A program made the translations under genes and the position numbers. Source: Chloroflexota bacterium (GTDB lineage: Bacteria > Chloroflexota > Anaerolineae > B4-G1). Taken from it: a stretch of DNA of 6,599 nucleotides. A model generated the notes under the pieces. The model did no database searches and was not told the DNA's origin. It saw only the letters and a program-made list of their open reading frames with translations. Below, piece after piece: positions 1 through 5,426 of this stretch. Position 1 is the first letter of the stretch; every line of letters begins with the position of its first letter. The stretch is taken from contig QMOE01000137.1 in assembly GCA_003648125.1 (NCBI GenBank), positions 1 through 6,599 of the forward strand. Direction: 5' to 3'.

Positions 1-1
1 A

Positions 2-58
2 GACTACTCGGATGTCTCGCCACCGTCCGAAACCATTGCGTTGCAGGAGGTAGCATAA
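2..58 (+). CDS. Possible C-terminal tail of an upstream gene (partial)
   Basis: Reading from base 2 gives 18 codons and a TAA stop at 56-58, with residues ending SETIALQEVA. The frame mostly uses G/C-ending codons like the genes downstream, and the AT-rich sequence that follows the stop looks non-coding, which is why I prefer this frame. The other two forward frames are also open from the window edge, to a TAG at 51-53 and a TGA at 145-147, so the frame choice is weak. The fragment is too short to assign a family. If real, the gene is co-oriented with alaS and separated from it by about 500 bases containing an inserted element. Confidence 0.28.
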   Translation, partial: DYSDVSPPSETIALQEVA

Positions 59-235
59 TGCTCGCTTCTACAGTTTTTAGCCACACTCAAATCATTTATG
101 AAACGGGAAAGTTATTTAATTCTCATTCGTTAGTATACACTAGCTGAGATAAGCAGGCAAGTTACCCTTGTCCGCCGAGGGGTGCGTCGAATTTTTATAC
201 CTGGTAGTGGATCTTGCCTGGGAGCGCGGGTATCC
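59..235. other. AT-richer non-coding stretch upstream of the inserted element
   Basis: No defensible gene lies here. Bases 60-147 are visibly richer in A and T than the rest of the window. A perfect 8-bp inverted repeat (CAGGCAAG at 154-161, CTTGCCTG at 213-220) encloses a 51-base loop, and a weak ACCC/GGGT stem (164-167, 180-183) lies inside it, followed by a T5 run at 192-196. This could be part of a transcript end or a structured leader, but there is no strong stem directly before the T-run. A 29-codon reading frame (58-147) with a good Shine-Dalgarno is discussed in the findings. Confidence 0.4.
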
Positions 236-237
236 CC
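226..237. repeat. Direct repeat flanking the element, left copy (target-site duplication)
   Basis: GCGGGTATCCCC recurs exactly at 423-434. The unambiguous duplicated part outside the 18-bp terminal repeats is CGGGTATCC (227-235 and 424-432, 9 bp); the remaining bases overlap the terminal repeats. Confidence 0.75.
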
Positions 238-253
238 ATGCGCGTCAACCTAA
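236..253. repeat. Left terminal inverted repeat of the MITE-like element
   Basis: The sequence CCATGCGCGTCAACCTAA is the exact reverse complement of 406-423. The outermost CC may belong to the duplicated target rather than to the element. Confidence 0.85.
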
Positions 254-405
254 GGCTAGCGACCGCTGGTTGAGTAGCCGAAGGCGTATCGAAACCCTTG
301 TACTGAGCCTGTCGAAGTGAAGGGAGCGGTTCTCGTCCAAGCCGCTTGGTCTTGATATGCGCCCTTTGGGCGCTACTCGACCAGCGCTTTCTGCTCGTTC
401 AAACG

Positions 406-423
406 TTAGGTTGACGCGCATGG
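406..423. repeat. Right terminal inverted repeat of the MITE-like element
   Basis: The sequence TTAGGTTGACGCGCATGG is an exact reverse complement of the left end over 18 of 18 bases. Confidence 0.85.
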
Positions 424-434
424 CGGGTATCCCC
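423..434. repeat. Direct repeat flanking the element, right copy (target-site duplication)
   Basis: This is the second copy of GCGGGTATCCCC. It continues as CGC, so 423-437 is itself a palindrome, GCGGG-tatcc-CCCGC. The target before insertion was therefore a hairpin-forming sequence. Confidence 0.75.
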
Positions 435-480
435 CGCTGAGGAGGGGCGAGACACTGCCTCGCCCTTCCGTGGCTACCCG
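424..480. other. Two-tier stem-loop between the element and the alaS promoter
   Basis: The inner stem pairs 441-451 with 459-469 (11 bp, one G-T position, 7-base loop 452-458). An outer stem pairs CGGGTA at 424-429 with TACCCG at 475-480. It has no T-run after it, so it is not a textbook intrinsic terminator. It lies upstream of the predicted alaS start point, so it would be in the alaS transcript only if transcription began further upstream. It may mark the 3' end of an upstream transcript, or be a remnant of a structured region that was split by the insertion. Confidence 0.4.
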
Positions 481-493
481 TACAACGCCATAG

Positions 494-522
494 TTGACAG
501 TTTCACCCCTTCCGGCTACAAT
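494..522 (+). promoter_or_regulatory. Predicted sigma-70-type promoter of alaS and probably the whole cluster
   Basis: A perfect -35 box TTGACA (494-499), a 17-bp spacer and a -10 box TACAAT (517-522, five of six consensus bases) are visible. Transcription would start near 529-530, which leaves a leader of only about 12 bases to the first ATG (541) or about 27 bases to the second in-frame ATG (556). The leader is too short for a T-box or other tRNA-sensing attenuator in a transcript from this promoter. The inserted element ends about 70 bp upstream, so the core promoter is intact. Confidence 0.8.
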
Positions 523-555
523 ACCGCCCAACCTATAGACATGAAGAGAGATGTG

Positions 556-3312
556 ATGAAAAAATTGACCAGCGCCCAAACACGCTCAAGTTTTCTCGAT
601 TTCTTTGCCAGCAAAGACCACACAATCGTACCCAGCGCCAGCCTGGTGCCAGTGGATGACCCCTCGCTGCTGTTCACCAACGCCGGGATGAACCAGTTCA
701 AGGACGTCTTCTTGGATCTGGGCAGCCGGGACTATGACCGCGCCACCGACACGCAAAAATGTATGCGTGTCTCCGGCAAGCACAATGACCTGGAGGACGT
801 GGGACGCGATGGTACTCATCACACCTTCTTCGAGATGCTGGGCAACTGGTCCTTTGGCGATTATTACAAGAAAGAGGCCATCGGCTGGGCCTGGGAGTTT
901 TTGACCCAGGTCTTGGAACTGCCTCAGGAGCGTTTGTGGGCCACCGTCTTTAAGGATGAACTCGGCGAATTGGAGGCCGACGAGGAGGCAGCCGAATCCT
1001 GGCGCTCGGAGACGGGCATCTCTCCCGATCACATCCTTTACGACGGGCGCAAGGAAAACTTTTGGGAAATGGCCGATACAGGCCCCTGCGGTCCGTGCAG
1101 CGAGATTCACTACGATAGAGGGATCGAGGCTTGTGACCGCCAGGGAGAGCCGGGGCACGTCTGCCGGGTCAATGGTGATTGTGACCGCTTCATCGAGCTG
1201 TGGAACCTGGTCTTTATCCAATACAACAAAGACATCTCTGGCGACCTGCACCCTCTACCGGCCAAGCACGTGGACACAGGGATGGGGTTTGAACGTCTAG
1301 TCGCCGTACTCCAGGGGGTGGACTCTAACTACAAGACCGATCTGTTCACCCCCATCATCCGGCGCGTACAAGAGATGGCGGGCCACACCGACGCCCAGGT
1401 GGAGGAAAACATCATCGCCTACCGTGTCATCGCTGACCACGGCCGGGCGGTGACATTCCTCACCGGCGACGGCGTGATTCCCGGCAACGAAGGGCGCAAC
1501 TATGTGCTGCGTATGATCCTGCGCCGCGCGGCCCGCTTTGGACGCAAACTAGGTTTCACTCAGCCCTTCCTGGCCGAGGTCGCCAAGACCGTGATCGAGA
1601 TTATGGGAGATCAATTTCCCGAACTGGTACACCGCCGCCAGTTCATTCTCACCACGATCACCCAGGAGGAAGAACGCTTCCTGCGCACGCTGGACCTGGG
1701 CCTGGCCCGATTGGACCAGGTTCTAGCCGGGCTGAAGGCAGCAGGCACACAGACCCTGCCCGGCGACGCGGCCTTTCGCCTCTACGATACGTTTGGCCTG
1801 CCGCTGGAAATCACGCGCGATGTGGCCGCAGAACAGGGCCTGGGCGTTGACGAGGCCGGCTACCAGGTGGCGCTCGAAGAACAACGCCAACGCGCCCGGC
1901 AGGCGGATACATTCGAGGCTCCCGACGAAGAGACACTGGAGCGCTATAAAAAAGCCCTCCAAGGCCTGCAAGAGTTAAGCCTCCTTGAGGAGGACGGCGT
2001 CAAGCACGATCCCTACACGACCACCGAACTGGAAACCACCGTCGCGGCAATCCTGCTCGATGGAGAGCCGGTCAAGTCGGTCAAGGAAGGGGATCGGGTC
2101 GAGGTGGTGCTGCCGGCGACCTGTTTCTACGTCGAGTCCGGCGGCCAGGTCTCTGATGCTGGTTTCATCGCCTCCTACCCGCCGGGAGAGGACGAACCGG
2201 ACTGGGAGATCGAGGTACAAGAAGCACTCCGCCCGATCCCTGGGTTGATCGTCCACGCTGGCGTGGTCAAGCGGGGCCGGCCGCGAATCGGCGACACCGC
2301 CTGGGCCATCGTGGACTATGCCCGGCGGCTGGATATCGCCCGCAATCACACGGCCACCCATCTGCTGCACAGCGAGCTGCGCTACGTCCTGGGCGAACAC
2401 GTGCAGCAGGCCGGATCGTTGGTCACGCCCGACCGGCTGCGCTTTGACTTTACCCACCCGGCCATGTTGACCGAGGATGAGATAGACACTGTGACCCGCT
2501 CCGTCAACGACGCTATTCTGATCAACTACCCGCTAGAGATCACCGAGGAGAGATATCGCCAGGCTGTGAACGAGGGGGTCATTGCGCTTTTCGGCGAAAA
2601 GTACGGCGATGTGGTGCGGGTCGTGCGCGTTGGATGGCCGGGAGAGCCGTTCAGCCAGGAATTGTGCGGCGGCACTCACGTGAACGAGACGGGCGAGATT
2701 GGCATGTTTCACATCGTCTCTGAGGGAGGGATAGGGGCAGGGGTGCGCCGCATCGAAGCAGTGACCGGCCGTGGGGCGGTGGACCTGGTCGAGCGTCAAC
2801 TATCCGTCCTCCGGCGCGCAGGTGCTTACCTGGGTGTCTCTCCGGACGAGGTGGATCGCAAATCGCTGGGGTTGCTGGACGAGCTACAGTCAAGCCGCAA
2901 GGAGGTGGTGCACCTTCAGGAGCAGTTGGCCCGCCGCGAGTTTGAAACGTTGCTGGGCCAGGTCCAAACAGTGGCCGGAGCGTCGCTGTTGAGCGCCCGC
3001 GTGGCCGCGCCCAGCATAGAGGTGCTGCGCGAGATGACCGACTGGTTCCGCGACCGGCTCGGCTCCGGCGTGGTCGCTCTCGGCACGGTGCTGGGGGAGC
3101 GCCCGGCCTTTGTCGTGGCCGTCACGCCCGACCTGGTGAAGCGCGGCGCCGATGCGGCCAAGCTGGTGCGCGATATGGCGCGCATCGTGGGCGGCGGTGG
3201 GGGCGGACGGCCTACCCTGGCCCAGGCAGGTGGTCGCGACGCTAGCCGGCTCGACGACGCGCTGCGTCAGGCTTCCCACGTGCTGGAGGAGATGTTGGCG
3301 CGCGAGGCGTAA
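556..3312 (+). CDS. alaS: Alanyl-tRNA synthetase (AlaRS)
   Basis: This cytoplasmic class II synthetase charges tRNA-Ala and hydrolyses mischarged Ser/Gly-tRNA-Ala. I number from the ATG at 556 (918 residues), slightly longer than the usual 870-900. The catalytic domain is intact: the start region has the family pattern LVPVDDPSLLFTNAGMNQFK, motif 2 covers roughly residues 70-105 (RVSGKHNDLE, HHTFFEMLGN), and motif 3 is GMGFERL (242-248). The editing domain keeps its zinc ligands HTATH (H598, H602) and CGGTH (C704, H708). A probable coiled-coil linker (~755-815) leads to the C-Ala domain with its glycine-rich signature near 879-893 (ending RPTLAQAGG). An in-frame ATG at 541 would add five residues, but it lacks a ribosome binding site and would sit about 12 bases from the predicted transcript start. 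ATG 556 is preceded by AAGAGAG (544-550) and matches the usual family start MKKLTSAQ. A Cys-rich insert in the catalytic domain (C193, H201, C203, C209) may form a small metal knuckle. Confidence 0.97.
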   Translation: MKKLTSAQTRSSFLDFFASKDHTIVPSASLVPVDDPSLLFTNAGMNQFKDVFLDLGSRDYDRATDTQKCMRVSGKHNDLEDVGRDGTHHTFFEMLGNWSFGDYYKKEAIGWAWEFLTQVLELPQERLWATVFKDELGELEADEEAAESWRSETGISPDHILYDGRKENFWEMADTGPCGPCSEIHYDRGIEACDRQGEPGHVCRVNGDCDRFIELWNLVFIQYNKDISGDLHPLPAKHVDTGMGFERLVAVLQGVDSNYKTDLFTPIIRRVQEMAGHTDAQVEENIIAYRVIADHGRAVTFLTGDGVIPGNEGRNYVLRMILRRAARFGRKLGFTQPFLAEVAKTVIEIMGDQFPELVHRRQFILTTITQEEERFLRTLDLGLARLDQVLAGLKAAGTQTLPGDAAFRLYDTFGLPLEITRDVAAEQGLGVDEAGYQVALEEQRQRARQADTFEAPDEETLERYKKALQGLQELSLLEEDGVKHDPYTTTELETTVAAILLDGEPVKSVKEGDRVEVVLPATCFYVESGGQVSDAGFIASYPPGEDEPDWEIEVQEALRPIPGLIVHAGVVKRGRPRIGDTAWAIVDYARRLDIARNHTATHLLHSELRYVLGEHVQQAGSLVTPDRLRFDFTHPAMLTEDEIDTVTRSVNDAILINYPLEITEERYRQAVNEGVIALFGEKYGDVVRVVRVGWPGEPFSQELCGGTHVNETGEIGMFHIVSEGGIGAGVRRIEAVTGRGAVDLVERQLSVLRRAGAYLGVSPDEVDRKSLGLLDELQSSRKEVVHLQEQLARREFETLLGQVQTVAGASLLSARVAAPSIEVLREMTDWFRDRLGSGVVALGTVLGERPAFVVAVTPDLVKRGADAAKLVRDMARIVGGGGGGRPTLAQAGGRDASRLDDALRQASHVLEEMLAREA

Positions 3313-3338
3313 ACCCTGCCGCCATTCGTACATTCGCC

Positions 3339-4898
3339 ATGGGATTTGGAACTTGCTCAGTCGTAGAACTGCAAACCCAGGATGACCTGGCTTCTATCCG
3401 GCATCGGCTAGACCAGCTGGGTAGAGGACGCGTGGCGCTCGTCTTGCCGTGGGACATGCGTTTCCTCTCCCGTGATTTGGATTTTGACCTTTTACGGCGC
3501 GAGGCCGAGCAGCGACAGCAAGAGATTGCCATCGTCTCCCGCGACATGGAGCGGCGACAGTTGGCGCGTGGGTGTGGCTTCCCGGCCTTTTCCAGCGTCG
3601 AGAGGGCGCAGGCGGCAGAGGTATGGCGTGGCCGCCCGCCAGAGCAGGTCAAGCCTCCGCCCAATCCCTGGTGGAAGGAAGAGGTCAACCTGAGTCCCCA
3701 CCCATCTCGTCCCCGCGCCCCGTGGTTGAGTTGGGCCAGGCTAGGGATTCGGCTTGCCGTTTTCGTGCTGGCGCTTTTGATCGTCGCCGGAAGCGCTTAC
3801 GCCATCGTGCCCAGCGGGGCGGTGATGCTGATCCCAGATGGCACCGAGTTTGTCACCATCGTGCCGGTGTCGGTAGATCCCGACGTTGACGTGGTAGACC
3901 ACGTGCTCCATCTCATCCCGGCGCGGCGGGTTGGAATCGAGGTCGAGGGCTATGCCGAGGTCGAGACGACCGGCACCATCAACGTTGTTTCGGGCCGGGC
4001 AACCGGCATGGTTCTGTTCACCAATCTACTGGCGCAGAACTATACCGTACCGGCCGGTACGATCGTGCGTACTTCCTCCACCAGTTACCCCATCCGCTTT
4101 CGCACCACCGCAGACGTCGCCGTTCCCGCTGGCGGGCAGGCGACCGTGCCCGTCGAAGCGCTGGACGATAACATCGGCAACGTGGGCGCCTTCCAAATCA
4201 ACCAGGTGGAGGGTGTGGTCGGTTACGCCGTGCGGGTGACCAATCCAGAGTCAACCACCGGCGCGGAACTCGAGGAGGCGCGCTCCGTTACCCAGGCCGA
4301 CTATGACCGGGCGCGGAACGAGTTGAGGGAACAATTGCTCGATCAGGCGTACATAGAGATGGGTGACCTGCTGGAACCTAGCGAGATTCTGCTCCGCCAG
4401 TCGTTGCTCGTCGTGGGAGTGCCGAAAGAGGCATACACTCACTTTATCACCGAGCGAGCCAATGAGGTGGGGCTGAACATGCGGTTGCAAGTGAGGGGGT
4501 TGGCGGTGGACGTGGACAACGCCGAGGCGCTGGCTTACGCCGCTCTCTCTCAGCGACTGCCGCCGGGATACGAGTTGGTGGATGCCCACTTTGAACTAGG
4601 CGATGTGGCGGAGGAAGATATTGGCCCTGGTTGGTTCACCTTTTTCGTCACTGCCCGCGGCTACGCCTCTGTCGCGCTTGATACCGGCGCAGCGGTGGCC
4701 CTCGTCCGTGGGCAGCGACTGGCCGAAGCCAGCGAGCGATTGCAGACCGAACTCCCACTGGCCGAGGCTCCGCAGATTGCGCTCTGGCCCGAGTGGCCGG
4801 AGCGGCTCAAGTGGTTGGAGCGGATGCCGTTACTTCCGGTGCGCATCAGCGTGCAGGTCGCGCCGCAGCAGAGCCAGCAAGTGAGCCATGCATTCTAA
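3339..4898 (+). CDS. Baseplate-J-like single-pass membrane protein
   Basis: The predicted protein has 519 residues. Residues ~10-95 form a soluble N-terminal domain with alternating beta/alpha character (RVALVLPWD, IAIVSRDME), resembling the small domain that precedes the membrane segment in Chloroflexota proteins annotated 'baseplate J/gp47 family'. A Pro/Trp-rich linker (~100-130) leads to one transmembrane helix (~135-157). The C-terminal part is presumably extracytoplasmic. It contains the J-like core at ~205-300, with TVPAGTIVRTS, RFRTTADVAVPAGG, VPVEALDDNIGNVGAF and INQVEG; these TVPAGT / RFxTT / VPV / GNVG elements are typical of the family. A mixed alpha/beta region follows, including a helical stretch at ~313-345. 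The family is named after phage baseplate protein J, but no other phage gene is present, and the membrane anchor suggests an envelope role of unknown mechanism. It starts 26 bases after alaS. No clear Shine-Dalgarno precedes ATG 3339, so the start rests on the ORF and on the family-like N-terminus. Confidence 0.8.
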   Translation: MGFGTCSVVELQTQDDLASIRHRLDQLGRGRVALVLPWDMRFLSRDLDFDLLRREAEQRQQEIAIVSRDMERRQLARGCGFPAFSSVERAQAAEVWRGRPPEQVKPPPNPWWKEEVNLSPHPSRPRAPWLSWARLGIRLAVFVLALLIVAGSAYAIVPSGAVMLIPDGTEFVTIVPVSVDPDVDVVDHVLHLIPARRVGIEVEGYAEVETTGTINVVSGRATGMVLFTNLLAQNYTVPAGTIVRTSSTSYPIRFRTTADVAVPAGGQATVPVEALDDNIGNVGAFQINQVEGVVGYAVRVTNPESTTGAELEEARSVTQADYDRARNELREQLLDQAYIEMGDLLEPSEILLRQSLLVVGVPKEAYTHFITERANEVGLNMRLQVRGLAVDVDNAEALAYAALSQRLPPGYELVDAHFELGDVAEEDIGPGWFTFFVTARGYASVALDTGAAVALVRGQRLAEASERLQTELPLAEAPQIALWPEWPERLKWLERMPLLPVRISVQVAPQQSQQVSHAF

Positions 4899-4999
4899 CT
4901 TGTCAATGTGAGGTGCGAGCTTGAACTGCCCCGCAACTTTCGAGCGCCGATGTAATCATCCCCCCTCCTGGCAAGACATCCGCTGAATCGAGATGAGAT

Positions 5000-5413
5000 A
5001 TGCGTGTGCTGGCGTTAGACCCCGGTGAACGACGTATTGGAATCGCCATCAGCGACCCGACTGGCACTGTGGCGCGTCCGTTACGAACGCTGGTGCGCAA
5101 GTCGAAGGAGGATGACTTGAACACCATCGCCTCTCTCGTGGCCGAGCACGACGTGGGCCTGGTCGTGATCGGGCAGCCGCTCAGCCTGGATGGCACAAAG
5201 GGGCCGCAGGCACGCCGTATTGCCCGTTACGCCCTTGCGCTGGCCGACCATCTCCCCGTCCCGCTCGTCTCGTGGGATGAGCGTTTCACGACGGCAGAGG
5301 CGGAGGAGATACTGCATCAGAATCGGCGCAAGAAGAAAAATACGCCCGGCCTGGACGCGGTGGCAGCCGCTGTGATTTTGCAGAGATACCTGGATAGCCG
5401 TAGCGACGAGTAG
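5000..5413 (+). CDS. ruvX: Putative pre-16S rRNA nuclease / Holliday junction resolvase (YqgF family)
   Basis: This 137-residue protein matches the normal YqgF length and carries all the family motifs of the RNase H fold: LALDPGERRIGIAISD near the N-terminus with the first catalytic Asp (D7), VIGQPLSLDGTKGPQA (~56-71), WDERFTT (~92-98) and a final DAVAAAVIL block whose Asp completes the acidic site. In E. coli YqgF processes the 5' end of 16S rRNA; Holliday junction resolution was the earlier proposal, and both names are used. The start is well fixed: an in-frame TGA at 4994-4996 rules out upstream extension, and MRVLALDPG is the usual family start. The ribosome binding site is weak (GAG at 4990-4992). 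A 101-bp gap separates it from the J-like gene. I saw no convincing promoter or terminator in that gap, so transcription probably reads through from alaS. Confidence 0.95.
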   Translation: MRVLALDPGERRIGIAISDPTGTVARPLRTLVRKSKEDDLNTIASLVAEHDVGLVVIGQPLSLDGTKGPQARRIARYALALADHLPVPLVSWDERFTTAEAEEILHQNRRKKKNTPGLDAVAAAVILQRYLDSRSDE

Positions 5414-5419
5414 AAGGAG
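5414..5419 (+). promoter_or_regulatory. Shine-Dalgarno AAGGAG deciding a TTG start for mltG
   Basis: AAGGAG lies immediately after the ruvX stop codon (5411-5413) and 7 bases before TTG at 5427. This spacing is near ideal, and no ATG or GTG occurs in frame close by, so the non-ATG start is well supported. Confidence 0.8.
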
Positions 5420-5426
5420 CACAGTT

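Larger units (their letters stand above)
236..423. mobile_element. MITE-like non-autonomous element, 188 bp
   Basis: The ends are a perfect 18-bp inverted repeat (236-253 and 406-423), and the element is flanked by a 9-bp direct repeat CGGGTATCC (227-235 and 424-432). This is the expected picture of a transposition event with target-site duplication. It has no coding capacity. The interior is full of nested inverted repeats: a 15-bp arm with one mismatch (264-278 with 372-386), ACCGCT/AGCGGT (262-267 with 325-330), CCCTT/AAGGG (295-299 with 320-324), and the perfect hairpins CCAAG-ccg-CTTGG (337-349) and GCGCCC-ttt-GGGCGC (359-373). Such short palindrome-dense elements are normally mobilised in trans by a full-length insertion sequence sharing the end repeats; none is visible here. 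Because two bases are shared between the terminal and flanking repeats, the exact boundary is ambiguous by about 2 bp. Confidence 0.78.

Noticed and set aside
111..139. Promoter in the AT-rich stretch (GTTATT ... TATACA)
   Set aside because: The -35 match is poor, and a far better promoter is present at 494-522.
164..196. Intrinsic terminator (short GC stem followed by T5)
   Set aside because: The stem is only 4 bp with a 12-base loop, and the T-run begins about 9 bases after it.
236..423. CRISPR repeat or array
   Set aside because: The repeats are a single inverted pair with internal hairpins, not regularly spaced direct repeats with unique spacers.
59..540. T-box or tRNA-like leader controlling alaS
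   Set aside because: I found no T-box consensus, no specifier-like stem and no terminator/antiterminator pair, and the predicted promoter leaves a leader of under 30 bases.
586..1251. Long minus-strand open frame (221 codons) opposite alaS
   Set aside because: It lies entirely antisense to an unmistakable alaS, its product has no recognisable motifs, and open antisense frames are expected in GC-rich coding sequence.
3339..4898. Prophage or contractile injection system
   Set aside because: Only the baseplate-J-like fold hints at phage. The protein is membrane-anchored, its neighbours are housekeeping genes, and its base composition matches theirs.
4899..4999. Separate promoter for ruvX (TTGTCA at 4900-4905 or TGTAAT at 4951-4956)
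   Set aside because: Neither box has a partner at an acceptable spacing. GATG-taat-CATC at 4949-4960 is too small a palindrome to call.
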